Shown: positions 1 through 7,954 of the stretch, piece after piece
Numbering within the stretch: position 1 is the first letter of the stretch
Layout: every line of letters begins with the position of its first letter
NCBI GenBank assembly: GCA_020723345.1
Contig: DYJA01000015.1
Location: 35,221 to 99,220 of the forward strand
DNA from: Candidatus Aquidulcis sp.
GTDB lineage: Bacteria; Chloroflexota; Anaerolineae; UBA4142
Direction: 5' to 3'
DNA: 64,000 nucleotides
Notes under the pieces: generated by a model
What the model saw: only the letters and a program-made list of their open reading frames with translations
Database searches by the model: none
What the model was told of the DNA's origin: nothing
Translations under genes and position numbers: made by a program

Positions 1-623
1 AAATAGTCGAGTCCGGCGACGATTTCCGGATCGCGGATGATCGGCGCGTTGGGTCGTCCCAGATCGCCGCTAAAGCCGACGCGCAGCGTGCGCCCTCGGT
101 CGGGCAATTCCAAAACGGTGATCGCGGAGCCAAGAATGTGTCCGGCATCGCGCAGCGTGATGCGCGCAGCGTGATCGAGATTGAACGCCTGATCGTACGC
201 GTGTCCGACCAAGTGCGTCAGCGCGTTCTCGGCGTCCTCCTTCGTGTACAACGGTTCAATCTTGGGCAAGCCGCGCCGCGATGTTTTTTGGTTGAGGTAT
301 GCCGCATCCTGTTCCTGAATGTGCGCGCTGTCGCGCAGCATCAAGGTTGCCAGATCGCGCGTCGCGGTCGTGCAATGGATTTCGCCCGCGTAGCCGTTTT
401 TCACGAGCGTCGGCAGATTGCCGGAGTGATCGATGTGCGCGTGCGAGAGAACAACGTGGGTGATCGATTTGGGATCGAACGGCAGGCGCGCGTTGCGTTC
501 GAACGCTTCGGCGCGACGACCCTGATACAAGCCGCAGTCGAGCAAAATGCGCTGATGGTCTGTTGCGACGAGGTGCATCGAGCCGGTGGTCGTGCGCGCC
601 GCGCCGTAGAATGTGATTTTCAT
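1..623 (-). CDS. Beta-CASP-type MBL-fold hydrolase (RNA-processing family), C-terminus outside window
   Basis: The gene reads leftwards from ATG at 623 and is still open at base 1, so only the first 207 residues are visible. The N-terminus has the GAARTTTGSMHLV-type opening typical of beta-CASP/YSH1-like metallo-beta-lactamase proteins. It also has the zinc motif SHAHIDHSG near residue 60 and the DAGHILGSA motif near residue 170, with a further metal-binding segment FSGDLG near the left edge. Family members are zinc-dependent nucleases acting on RNA, probably in the cytoplasm. The beta-CASP domain itself lies outside the window, so assignment rests on the MBL half. No partner gene is visible on its left. 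Confidence 0.85.
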   Translation of the reverse strand, partial: MKITFYGAARTTTGSMHLVATDHQRILLDCGLYQGRRAEAFERNARLPFDPKSITHVVLSHAHIDHSGNLPTLVKNGYAGEIHCTTATRDLATLMLRDSAHIQEQDAAYLNQKTSRRGLPKIEPLYTKEDAENALTHLVGHAYDQAFNLDHAARITLRDAGHILGSAITVLELPDRGRTLRVGFSGDLGRPNAPIIRDPEIVAGLDY

Positions 624-670
624 GCGATTACGGGGCGTATTCTACCACAAGTTGGAGTGCATGACAAAAA

Positions 671-695
671 GAGGGCTCATCTTTTCAGATGAGCC
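671..695 (-). terminator. Intrinsic terminator after the Uma2 gene
   Basis: A perfect 8-bp stem (674-681 with 688-695) and a 6-nt loop lie just past the stop of the minus-strand Uma2 gene. Read leftwards, the stem is followed by CTCTTTTTG, a usable T-tract. Confidence 0.7.
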
Positions 696-717
696 ACACG
701 GTTCCGTTGGCGACCAG

Positions 718-1332
718 CTAACTCACATTCATCTGCCGGAGCGCATCGCGCACAGCGATAAAATGTTCGGTGGGCCACAGCCAGCGCGTTTGGATCTCAA
801 AGTCTGGTACGGCGACGGATTTGAGTATCCCGTTTTGGTCTGGCATTACCGCCGCGAGACGCTGGGCTTGACGTTGATAGAATTCCGTCCCGGCGGGACC
901 GTAGGGATCGATCAGCCACAATTCGTTCACGCCGGTGCGCTCGTAGACGCGAAACTTGTGCCCGCGATCATAGCCCACCGTTGAGGCAGAGAGAATTTCT
1001 ATGACGAAATCGGGCGCGCCGAAGACACCTTTCTCCTGCACGATCTGCGCGCGTTCGCGCGACACGAAGAGAACGTCCGGCTCAAAGATCTGTTCTTCTT
1101 CGAGCCTTACCGGCGTGCGCGAGCCGCGGACTAGACCCAGGTTCTTGCGCTCGACGAACTCGGCGAGTACGCGGAGGAGAAAGAGCACCAATCGTTCGTG
1201 TTTGTCGGTTGCGGGAGAAGGCACGATTAACACTCCGTCAATCAATTCGGCTTTTTTGTCTTCCGGCGCATAGCGGAAGAATTCAGCGGAAGTCATCCGC
1301 TCCGCCACTTCGACGCGGGTTAGGACTTGCAT
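718..1332 (-). CDS. Uma2 family (DUF820) putative restriction-endonuclease-fold protein
   Basis: About 204 residues. ATG at 1332 is chosen over the longer open frame because a GAGGGA ribosome site precedes it. The body shows the DUF820/Uma2 pattern: AELIDGVLIV near the start, then FEPDVLFVS, APDFVIEILSAST and YERTGVNELWLIDP. These carry the PD-(D/E)XK-like acidic residues and a glutamate (VIEI). Members are abundant in Chloroflexota and cyanobacteria. Their role is unproven, and a nuclease or mobile-element-associated function is only suspected. It stands alone, with its own terminator downstream. Confidence 0.85.
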   Translation of the reverse strand: MQVLTRVEVAERMTSAEFFRYAPEDKKAELIDGVLIVPSPATDKHERLVLFLLRVLAEFVERKNLGLVRGSRTPVRLEEEQIFEPDVLFVSRERAQIVQEKGVFGAPDFVIEILSASTVGYDRGHKFRVYERTGVNELWLIDPYGPAGTEFYQRQAQRLAAVMPDQNGILKSVAVPDFEIQTRWLWPTEHFIAVRDALRQMNVS

Positions 1333-1387
1333 AGATTTTCCCTCTGGCTTTAAGTATAACATAGACCGAATGGAAAGAAAAGAGTGA

Positions 1388-1416
1388 GAACTCTGGAGAA
1401 GCGTGTCCCAGAGTTC
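1388..1416 (-). terminator. Hairpin after the aldehyde oxidoreductase gene
   Basis: A 9-bp perfect stem (1388-1396 with 1408-1416) and an 11-nt loop lie 11 bases past the stop of the AOR gene. Leftwards it is followed by a pyrimidine run, TCACTCTTTTC, so it can work as an intrinsic terminator. The CCCAGAGTTCC arm recurs at about 52688 inside a gene, so it may also belong to a dispersed palindrome family. Confidence 0.55.
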
Positions 1417-1427
1417 CTTCGGTTCCC

Positions 1428-3302
1428 TTATTTCCCTGGGTTACCCCACACATCCCGCGCAATCTCCGGCATCCCCAACGCGAGCAATTTCTCGCGGCGC
1501 GGTTTCCCGGTTTCCCAGTCCCACTCACGATGCGCGTAATACTCGCGCAGCATCGGTTCGAGTTGCGGGACGTGACCTTCGCTGCCGCTGTCGGCGAGTG
1601 GGCGCAATACCAGTTCCGGCAACTTTTCAGCCGCGCGCGCGTTGTAACCGAGTTTCAGATTGAGCGCGCGTTTCAAATTCATCATGCGCTCGCCGTACGT
1701 CAGCGCGTTGGCAAGCGTGACGTCGTAGCCCGTCGCGGCGGACAGCATCGCGATCATATTTTTGACCGGCGGATTGGGAAAGTGGCATTGCGCGAGCGAC
1801 GAGGTGAACGCGCGCCAATCTTGGTGCTTGGCGACCGGCGCGCCTTTGCCCGCGTTCTCGAAACGTTCCGTCGCGCCGATGCCGAGGTCGTCGAGGACGC
1901 GCCCGGAAATTTCGATCATGAAATAGTCGGACTGGTTGTGGCTCGCGCCAATCGGCGAAGTCGCGTAGACGATTGCCATGCCGGCGGCGGCGCGCGGATC
2001 GTGCATCGCCAATTCCATCCCGTTGACCTGCACTGCGAAATGTTCGACGCCGTAGCGCGCGCCGAAATTTTTCGATCCTTCAGCGAGCGCGTCGCCCAGT
2101 CCTTCGCGTCGCGCGATCATTTCGACGAGTTTCGACGCGACGGCTGGATCATTCCAGCGCAAGTCCGCGCCGTCGAGCGCAGACGCGGGAACGAGACCTT
2201 GCTCGCGCAAAAACGCCGCGAACGCAATCGTCGATCCAGCGGTGATGCTGTCGAGTCCCAGCGCGTCGCACTGCGCGCCGAGGTACGTCGCCATTCCCAG
2301 ATTGTCGTTGAGCAAGAGCGACCCGAACGCGGCGAGTGTTTCGTACTCCGGACCTTCGGCGTGCGGCAGATCGTGTCCAGCCGCGCGCGCGACTTTGCGC
2401 CCGCAGCCGATCATGCACGCGTGGCACGTCCCGCGTCCGGTGAGAATTGTTTCGGCAAGTGTGTTGCCGCTGATGCTCGCGTAATCGAACGTGCCTTGCG
2501 TCCAGTATTTCACCGGCACGTCGCCCATCAAGCCGAGATAATCCATCGAACCCGACGTGCCGACCGAACGCCAGATTTGCGTAGAGATGTCGTCGGACAA
2601 CATTTCGGTGGTGGGATGTAGCGCGGCTTGAAATGCCGCAGGATCGTGCAGCGCGATTTTCGTCGCGCCGGCGCGTACCGCCAGCGCTTTGAGATTTTTC
2701 GATCCCATCACCGCGCCCATGCCGCAGCGTCCGGCGATGCCCTTTTTCGCGCCGGCGCGCGCGTTCGTCGAAAGGATCAGCGCGTACTTGACGCGATTTT
2801 CTCCGGCGGGACCGATTGCCGCGACGGTGAGTTTTTGATCGTCCAACTCGGCGCGAAGCGCGTCGCCGGTTTCAAAAGTCGTTTTGCCGCGCAAATGTTG
2901 TGCGTCGCGCAGTTCGACTTTGCCGTCGCGAATCAGCAAGTAGACCGGTGTCGGCGCTGCGCCGCGCACGATGATGCCGTCGTACCCGGCAAGTTTGAGA
3001 TCGGACGCGAAAAAGTTGCCGCCGGTTGCTTCGCCGTAAATGCCGGTCAGCGGCGAACGTGCGGCGACGACAAAGCGTCCGCAACTCGGCGCGGCAGTCG
3101 CGGCGAGCGGTCCCGTCATAAAAATCAGCGGATTGTCGGGACTGAGCGGATCGGTCTGCGCGTCAATCGCGTCATAGAGATAACGCGCCGCGAGTCCCGC
3201 GCCGCCGATGTACTGCGCGGCGTAATTTTCGTTCAATGCTTCGTCGAAAACTTTGCCGGTGGTGAGATCGACGATGAGAAGTTTGCCGGTGTAGGAGTTC
3301 AT
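1428..3302 (-). CDS. Aldehyde:ferredoxin oxidoreductase family protein (tungsten or molybdenum pterin)
   Basis: This 624-residue protein has the usual AOR length. It probably oxidises aldehydes to carboxylic acids with ferredoxin as electron acceptor, in the cytoplasm. The opening (GKLLIVDLTTGKV, then YIGGAGLAARYLYD) is characteristic. The [4Fe-4S] cysteines are visible as C293-x2-C296-x3-C300 (CHACMIGC) and C506. Pterin-binding segments include GPEYET near 317 and DSITAGSTIAF near 351. ATG at 3302 has an AGGAG site. It is the last gene of a minus-strand run with an iron alcohol dehydrogenase, 9 bases after hicA, which suggests linked alcohol/aldehyde metabolism. The substrate cannot be told from sequence. 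Confidence 0.93.
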   Translation of the reverse strand: MNSYTGKLLIVDLTTGKVFDEALNENYAAQYIGGAGLAARYLYDAIDAQTDPLSPDNPLIFMTGPLAATAAPSCGRFVVAARSPLTGIYGEATGGNFFASDLKLAGYDGIIVRGAAPTPVYLLIRDGKVELRDAQHLRGKTTFETGDALRAELDDQKLTVAAIGPAGENRVKYALILSTNARAGAKKGIAGRCGMGAVMGSKNLKALAVRAGATKIALHDPAAFQAALHPTTEMLSDDISTQIWRSVGTSGSMDYLGLMGDVPVKYWTQGTFDYASISGNTLAETILTGRGTCHACMIGCGRKVARAAGHDLPHAEGPEYETLAAFGSLLLNDNLGMATYLGAQCDALGLDSITAGSTIAFAAFLREQGLVPASALDGADLRWNDPAVASKLVEMIARREGLGDALAEGSKNFGARYGVEHFAVQVNGMELAMHDPRAAAGMAIVYATSPIGASHNQSDYFMIEISGRVLDDLGIGATERFENAGKGAPVAKHQDWRAFTSSLAQCHFPNPPVKNMIAMLSAATGYDVTLANALTYGERMMNLKRALNLKLGYNARAAEKLPELVLRPLADSGSEGHVPQLEPMLREYYAHREWDWETGKPRREKLLALGMPEIARDVWGNPGK

Positions 3303-3311
3303 GGTTTGCTC

Positions 3312-3521
3312 CTATACTTTGGACAGTTCATCGGGAGTGATGTCCAATTTACGCAAAATGGCGCGCAATGTTCCCACCTTGAAATCTTTGCTCCCGTGAA
3401 AAGGGATTGCCGTAAAACGATTGCGTTTGGGATTCCACCAGATTTCGTGCGACCCCGAGCCGTACCGAACAAATTCACACCCCAGTCTACGCAATTTCTT
3501 GGTGAGGGTCTGGTAATTCAT
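3312..3521 (-). CDS. hicA: HicA-family mRNA interferase toxin
   Basis: 69 residues starting at ATG 3521, which overlaps the stop of the upstream hicB by 4 bases. It has the double-stranded RNA-binding-like HicA fold signature: an early basic region, the catalytic histidine context GSGSHEIWW near residue 24, the strand TAIPFHGSKDFKVGTL, and a C-terminal helix. HicA toxins cleave mRNA and are held inactive by HicB. The longer frame upstream of 3521 is only the antitoxin gene read in another frame. Confidence 0.88.
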   Translation of the reverse strand: MNYQTLTKKLRRLGCEFVRYGSGSHEIWWNPKRNRFTAIPFHGSKDFKVGTLRAILRKLDITPDELSKV

Positions 3522-3814
3522 ACGGCAGTTACCAGAATTTCGACGTTCACCGGGAACTTGACCGTCTTGAGCGCGACGGGTGGTTCGATGCCTTTTTCGC
3601 GCATTGCTTCGAGCAACGCGCGCGCGACGCCGGGTGCCCACTCTAAAACTTGCTCAACTGTTTCGCCTTCGACCAGGAAACCGGGCAGCACGGGACTCTG
3701 CGCGAGGTAGCCGCCTTCTTCCAGTGGTTCGATGTGAATTGGCAATGTGTAGCCGTTCAGCGCAATTTTCTTTTCGTGACGATATTTCGTTTTGCGTTCG
3801 GAAACTTTTCTCAT
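3518..3814 (-). CDS. hicB: HicB-family antitoxin
   Basis: 98 residues. The HicB partial RNase H-like fold is visible: a beta-strand start (YTLPIHIEPLEEGGYLAQSP), then GFLVEGETVEQVLEWAPGVARALLEAM. An AAGGAGCG ribosome site precedes ATG 3814. It begins only 23 bases after the alcohol dehydrogenase stop and is followed by hicA and then the AOR gene, so the pair lies inside a metabolic operon. The C-terminus lacks an obvious separate DNA-binding domain, as in short HicB proteins. Confidence 0.85.
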   Translation of the reverse strand: MRKVSERKTKYRHEKKIALNGYTLPIHIEPLEEGGYLAQSPVLPGFLVEGETVEQVLEWAPGVARALLEAMREKGIEPPVALKTVKFPVNVEILVTAV

Positions 3815-3837
3815 TTTGTTTCGCTCCTTGCCCGATC

Positions 3838-5073
3838 TCAGAAATCAATCGGCTTGCCCTCGTACGCGTACCAGAATATTTTTTCCAACTCGGCGCGCTC
3901 CGGCACGCGCGAGTTCGCGGTGATCGACGTGTCGTTCTCCGCGTGATCGAGCAGCGTGGGCATGGCGCGCGCGAAATCGTCGCGCGGGATGCCGAGCGAC
4001 GCGGCGTTCGTGTTCGACTGCAAACCAGTTTCCAATTCGCGGACGGCTTGGATCATGCAGCGCGTCATTTGTTCCGGACTCGCTTGTCCGAGATCGATGT
4101 AGCCGTGCATCTTGCCGCCGCCGAGGATCGGCGCCGGACGCGCTGGTTCTGCCACAGACACGAGTCCAATAAAGTGCGCGAGGTCGGCGTAGCGATAGTT
4201 GCCGCCGTTCGCGGCAAATTCCATCGTGTACGGAAGGAAGAGCGACACGGCGCGTCCGTGTGGAACGTGGAACGCGCCGCCGAAGGAATGTCCCATCGCG
4301 TGCGCGAGCGCGGCGAGCGAGTTGATAAAGCCGAGTCCGGCAATCGCCGCGGCGTTGTGCATTTTCTCGCGCGCCTCCGCGTCGTTGCCGTCGGCGTATG
4401 CTCGGGGAAGGAATTTGAAAATGAGGTCGGTTGCTTTGAGGCACATCCCGTCGGAAAAATCGTTACGCCAACTCGACGTGTAGCCCTCAATCGCGTGCGT
4501 CAGCGCGTCGAGTCCGGTATCGGCGGTGAGGCGCGGCGGCATCTTCATCGCGAAAATCGGATCGACAATCGCAATCGTCGCGAGCGTCTCGCGCGAGCCG
4601 AGACCCAGTTTGCGATTTTCGGCGGGATCGGAGAGGACGGTCGCCCACGTTACTTCGGCGCCGGTGCCGCTCGTCGTCGCAATCGTGATGAGCCGCGCCT
4701 TTTTGCCTAGCCCGAGGTACTCGAGTGGGTTGATGCAATCGGGTTGCAAATCGGGACACTCGTACAAAGCCCACATGGCTTTTGCCGCGTCCATCGGCGA
4801 GCCGCCGCCGAGTCCGACGACCCAATCGGGTTCGTATTCGCGCAAGAGCGCCGCGCCGCGGCGGACCGTATCGAGCGAGGGTTCCGGTTCCACTTCGGCA
4901 AAGACGCGCGTTTCGATGTTCGCTTGCGTGAGTTGCTCTTGCACGAGATCGACGAAACCGAACCTGACCATTTGATCATCGGTGATAATGTAAGCGCGTG
5001 CGCCGTGAATTTGCGCGAGGTACGAGAGCGCGCCCTCGCCAAAGACGACTTGGGGGCTGTTGAAGAACCACAT
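3838..5073 (-). CDS. Iron-containing (group III) alcohol dehydrogenase
   Basis: 411 residues, near the family norm. It probably interconverts an alcohol and aldehyde with NAD(P). The nucleotide-binding motif GGGSPMDAAK is at about residue 89. Metal-ligand regions are GLDALTHAIEGYTS and LAHAMGHSFGGAFHVPHG, which contain the conserved histidines. It lies between the SCP2 gene (upstream) and hicBA-AOR (downstream) on the same strand, so an alcohol-to-acid route through aldehyde is plausible. Substrate is unknown. The reading frame is intact and no insert was noticed. Confidence 0.95.
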   Translation of the reverse strand: MWFFNSPQVVFGEGALSYLAQIHGARAYIITDDQMVRFGFVDLVQEQLTQANIETRVFAEVEPEPSLDTVRRGAALLREYEPDWVVGLGGGSPMDAAKAMWALYECPDLQPDCINPLEYLGLGKKARLITIATTSGTGAEVTWATVLSDPAENRKLGLGSRETLATIAIVDPIFAMKMPPRLTADTGLDALTHAIEGYTSSWRNDFSDGMCLKATDLIFKFLPRAYADGNDAEAREKMHNAAAIAGLGFINSLAALAHAMGHSFGGAFHVPHGRAVSLFLPYTMEFAANGGNYRYADLAHFIGLVSVAEPARPAPILGGGKMHGYIDLGQASPEQMTRCMIQAVRELETGLQSNTNAASLGIPRDDFARAMPTLLDHAENDTSITANSRVPERAELEKIFWYAYEGKPIDF

Positions 5074-5084
5074 GTTGCCTCATT

Positions 5085-5159
5085 TCAGATTTAGGATTTA
5101 TGATTTCAGATTTAGCGCGCCAGAAATCTGAAATCATAAATCTGAAATCTTAAATCTCG
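5085..5159. repeat. Dispersed AAATCTGAAATC-type inverted repeat
   Basis: A run of GATTT/AAATC units with a perfect 19-bp inverted repeat (5095-5113 with 5124-5142) around a 10-nt loop. It fills the gap between the SCP2 and alcohol dehydrogenase genes and contains the SCP2 stop codon. Related units occur in coding sequence at 38212-38257 and at a gene junction at 40190-40230. Confidence 0.9.
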
Positions 5160-5563
5160 AATTCGGTTTCGATGCGCGTGCAGGCGCGGACGATTTCCTG
5201 CGCGGCTTTGACGTTCTTCATCACCATCGTCATGTTGCCTTTGAGTTTGAGTTGTCCGGTCATCAACGCCTGGATCGGATCGAGTTTCGCCAGGACAACT
5301 TGTTTCCATTTGCCGTACTTGCCGGACATGACGAAGGCGGGATTTTTCTCTGCGGGGTCTTGAACGATTTTTGCCTCGCGGGACTTGCCGTGCCAGAGGT
5401 CCATGTACATGTACACGGCGTTCGTCACGGGTCCTTCGGGTTCGACGATGAAGTAGAAATCGCCTTCCCAATTCTTGGCGGCATCTTCGTACGCCTGGCT
5501 GGCGTTCAATTCGTCGTGCAATGCCTGCGTCCATTCTGGGGAACCGAACTTGTGCTTTGCCAT
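5150..5563 (-). CDS. SCP2 sterol-binding domain protein
   Basis: 137 residues forming a single SCP2-like lipid-binding domain: EGDFYFIVEPEGPVTNAVYMYMDLWHGK, then a C-terminal half with QALMTGQLKLKGNMTMVMKN typical of the family. Such proteins bind hydrophobic ligands and are often found beside acyl or alcohol metabolism genes. It is the first gene of the minus-strand run and has its own TTGACA/TATAAT promoter. The last codons and the stop fall in a dispersed AAATC repeat, so the C-terminal end may have been altered by the repeat insertion. Confidence 0.85.
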   Translation of the reverse strand: MAKHKFGSPEWTQALHDELNASQAYEDAAKNWEGDFYFIVEPEGPVTNAVYMYMDLWHGKSREAKIVQDPAEKNPAFVMSGKYGKWKQVVLAKLDPIQALMTGQLKLKGNMTMVMKNVKAAQEIVRACTRIETEFEI

Positions 5564-5616
5564 GGTCTCATCTCCTTCGATGAATTGTTGCGCGGGTGCG
5601 AACGCGCGCTGGCTTG

Positions 5617-5644
5617 ATTATATCACAGACGAGGAGCGTGTCAA
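5617..5644 (-). promoter_or_regulatory. Sigma-70 promoter for the SCP2-ADH-hicBA-AOR run
   Basis: Reading leftwards, TTGACA (5644-5639), a 16-bp spacer, then TATAAT (5622-5617). The SCP2 start is at 5563, preceded by GAAGGAGA. It is back to back with the promoter of the selenoprotein candidate, with only 9 bases between the two -35 boxes. Confidence 0.8.
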
Positions 5645-5653
5645 CGATTTCGT

Positions 5654-5682
5654 TTGACAAAAACCTTCATTTTCGGGATAAT
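5654..5682 (+). promoter_or_regulatory. Sigma-70 promoter for the DsbA-like pair
   Basis: TTGACA at 5654-5659, a 17-bp spacer and GATAAT at 5677-5682. This is 30 bases upstream of ATG 5712, which has an AGAGGA ribosome site. Confidence 0.75.
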
Positions 5683-5711
5683 GCGATCACATTTGCTAGA
5701 GAGGAATCGCG

Positions 5712-6398
5712 ATGCCATCTCGCAGAACAGATCCGAAACTTAAATCACGATCCAACCGCGGCATACCCAACTGGGTGATTGCTGTTGGGATGGTTGCCGC
5801 TGTCGTCGTTGGGATAGCGGTGTTGTTCACGCTCCAGTCGCCCACCGCGCCGGCGTACTCACCCGCGAGCGGTACTTCCGCCGGAAGAACCAAAGGTGAT
5901 CCGAACGCAAAGCTCGAGTTTGTCGTTTTTTCCGATTTCAAGTGACCGTACTGCATGCTATTTGCAGCCGACGCGGGGCGTCGGATTGATGAAGCGTACG
6001 TCAAAACAAACAAGATCAAGGTCACGTACAAATACTATCTCGTCGTGGATCCGAACGGCGAATCGAATTGGTCGGCGAATGCGACGGAGTGCGCGAACGA
6101 ACAGGGCAAGTTCTGGGATTACTATAACAAGTTGGTCGCCGAGTCGCCGGGTGGACGCAATTCGTTGACGAAAGCCAATTTGAAAAAATACGCGGCGGAG
6201 ATTCGCTTGGACACCGCCAAGTTCGATGTGTGTTTGGATAGCAGCAAGTATGCGTCGGCGGTGCAGGCGGATCATGCTGAAGCGCAACGCCTGGGACTCG
6301 ACAGCACGCCGACGTTTATCCTCAACGGGCGGCGACTGAACGTCACTTCGCTCGATTTTTCCGAGTTCGCGCGCACGTTCGACACATTGCTCAAGTAG
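5712..6398 (+). CDS. DsbA-like thiol oxidoreductase, candidate selenoprotein with in-frame TGA (UPYC)
   Basis: Read through one TGA at 5943-5945, this gives a 228-residue membrane-anchored thioredoxin-fold protein: an anchor at about residues 21-43, a short linker, then EFVVFSDFK-U-PYC. The TGA (codon 78) stands exactly where the first cysteine of the CPYC motif belongs, and the frame continues unbroken with the family body (FTYKY-like strand, AxECANEQGKFWDYY, TPTFILNGR). The paralogue at 6469 has CPYS at the same place. A 7-bp GC hairpin with a GGG loop follows 22 bases after the TGA. Selenocysteine insertion is inferred. The alternatives are a nonsense mutation or a base error. Selenium genes are not in this window. 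It would act outside the membrane on protein thiols. Confidence 0.75.
5968..5984 (+). promoter_or_regulatory. Candidate bacterial SECIS hairpin
   Basis: A perfect 7-bp stem (5968-5974 with 5978-5984) with loop GGG. The loop begins 30 bases after the TGA at 5943, in the distance range reported for bacterial SECIS elements, and has the guanines expected early in the apical loop. No SelB binding can be shown from sequence alone. Confidence 0.55.
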
Positions 6399-6468
6399 GA
6401 TCGGAAAATCTTGCGCGGGCATCTCGAACCACGAGATGCTCGCGCAAAATTCTGGGTTGAGAGACACG

Positions 6469-7164
6469 ATGAAGTGGTCTAACCGATGGTTGGGTGCGCT
6501 CGCCGCGCTCTGGTTTGCGCTGGCGTCTTGCAGCGGCGCTGATCCACTTGCCGCGCCGCGCGCGCCAGCGACGCCCACGCGCGCGTCTCAGCCCCTCTCC
6601 ACGCGCGATCCCGCGCACAAACTGCCTCTCCCCGGTCGCACGCTCGGCAATCCGAACACGCGCGTCACGCTCGTCGTCTACGCCGATTTTCAATGTCCGT
6701 ACTCGCGTCAGTTTGCGCGCGAAGTGCTGCCGCGTTTGGCGAAAGAGTACATCCAGCCCGGCGAAATCAGTTTCACCTACAAATATTTCCCGGTGATCGA
6801 CGAAGGACGCATCGGCGAATCACACTGGGCGGCGTACGCGGCGGAGTGCGCGAACGAGCAGGGCAAGTTTTGGGAATACCACGACAAGCTGTACGCCGAA
6901 CAGCGCGGCGCGAACGTCGGCGCGTTCACGCGCGGCAACCTCAAACAGTACGCCGGTGAGTTGAAACTCGATCCGACGCAATTCAATCAGTGTCTCGATT
7001 CCGATCGACACGCCGCGCGCGTGCTCGATCACTTGGTGGAAGCGCTGCAACTCAAGTTGCCCGGCACGCCGACGTTTCTGCTCACCGGCAGAAAAATCGA
7101 TACGCCCACGCTCGATTACTCTGAATTTTGGAAACCCCTGGAAGCCGAGTTGAAGACGCGGTAA
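6469..7164 (+). CDS. DsbA-family thiol oxidoreductase lipoprotein
   Basis: 231 residues from ATG 6469, preferred over 6436 because it gives a clean lipoprotein signal: a hydrophobic stretch at 7-20 ending in the lipobox LASC (Cys21). A Pro/Ala/Thr-rich linker follows, then the thioredoxin fold with VVYADFQCPYS (Cys76, Ser79), FTYKYFPV, AECANEQGKFWEYHDKLY and the cis-proline loop TPTFLLTGR. The second active-site cysteine is replaced by serine, which suggests a monothiol or isomerase-like role. It follows the selenoprotein candidate by 70 bases and is clearly its paralogue, so the two may form a redox pair at the cell surface. Confidence 0.92.
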   Translation: MKWSNRWLGALAALWFALASCSGADPLAAPRAPATPTRASQPLSTRDPAHKLPLPGRTLGNPNTRVTLVVYADFQCPYSRQFAREVLPRLAKEYIQPGEISFTYKYFPVIDEGRIGESHWAAYAAECANEQGKFWEYHDKLYAEQRGANVGAFTRGNLKQYAGELKLDPTQFNQCLDSDRHAARVLDHLVEALQLKLPGTPTFLLTGRKIDTPTLDYSEFWKPLEAELKTR

Positions 7165-7329
7165 TGCCCCGGCTAGCTCTCCAATACCATTCACCCTGAA
7201 TGGTTGCTACAGTTCCGCAAATGTTATGCGTCTATGCGGAGTACTGTTACCCCTCTTGCGCATCAGCGCATACCCGTGCATTATACGGATACGTCTGTTG
7301 AATTGTTATCAAGCCGTAACGCAATTTTA

Positions 7330-7358
7330 TTGACGATATTCCCTGGTCAGGGTATAAT
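7330..7358 (+). promoter_or_regulatory. Consensus sigma-70 promoter of the polysaccharide locus
   Basis: TTGACG (7330-7335), a 17-bp spacer and TATAAT (7353-7358), giving a leader of about 60 bases before ATG 7427. The spacer contains an inverted repeat CCCTG-GT-CAGGG (7341-7352), a possible operator. The rest of the 7165-7329 gap holds a small CCATTCA/TGAATGG hairpin and nothing else recognisable. Confidence 0.8.
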
Positions 7359-7426
7359 AAGCGCGCGAATGCATTGAGTAGTTCGGTTGGTCTGAATGTT
7401 GGGCTGGCGTACTCGACGGTTCTGCA

Positions 7427-7954
7427 ATGAACTATTGGCATGCTTTGAACACCAAACCGCATAAAGAGCGTGAGGTCGAAGCGTTCCTCAAAGATCGCGG
7501 CATTCAAGTCTATTTCCCGACGATCCCCGCGCCGCGGCGTTCGCGCGTTCCGCAATTCCGCGCTTTTTTCCCAGGGTATCTCTTTGCGTACACCGATTTG
7601 GACGCAGTTGGCTTGTGGACGGTGCATTACGCGCCCGGAATGCGCGGGGTGGTGATGTTCGGCGGCAAGCCCGCGTGCGTGGCGGAAGCGGTGATCGACG
7701 CGCTTCGCGAACGGCTGGCGCGCGTCGATGTGGTCGATACGTTGGGGGAGGCGTTGCAGCCGGGCGATCGGGTCTTGGTTACATCGGGACCGCTGGTGGA
7801 CTTGGAAGCGGTGTTCGACCGCAAATTGTCGCCGGATGGGCGCGTCCGTATTTTGATCCGGGTGCTGCAACGCTGGACGCCCGTCGCGATCGAAGCGGAC
7901 ACGCTGCGGAGAACCCGGGGGTTGCCGCGGCGCGATCTGGTTGCTTGCGCGTAA
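7427..7954 (+). CDS. NusG/RfaH-like transcription antiterminator
   Basis: 175 residues. The NGN domain (about 1-105) is recognisable from WHALNTKPHKEREVEAFLKDRGI and FPGYLFAYTDL. A KOW-like segment follows near 117-135 (PGDRVLVTSGPLVDLEAVF). Specialised NusG paralogues of this kind travel with RNA polymerase and allow it to read long polysaccharide operons. Its position as the first gene behind a strong promoter, ahead of about 40 kb of surface-polysaccharide genes, fits that role. No ops-like recruitment site was identified. Confidence 0.9.
   Translation: MNYWHALNTKPHKEREVEAFLKDRGIQVYFPTIPAPRRSRVPQFRAFFPGYLFAYTDLDAVGLWTVHYAPGMRGVVMFGGKPACVAEAVIDALRERLARVDVVDTLGEALQPGDRVLVTSGPLVDLEAVFDRKLSPDGRVRILIRVLQRWTPVAIEADTLRRTRGLPRRDLVACA

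Noticed and set aside
138..692. 184-codon plus-strand frame at the left edge
   Set aside because: Antisense to the MBL-fold gene, which has clear zinc motifs on the minus strand.
5955..6398. Independent gene starting at ATG 5955 after the TGA
   Set aside because: It would begin inside the active-site motif, has no ribosome site, and would lack the first strand and catalytic residue; read-through as a selenoprotein or a nonsense mutation explains it better.
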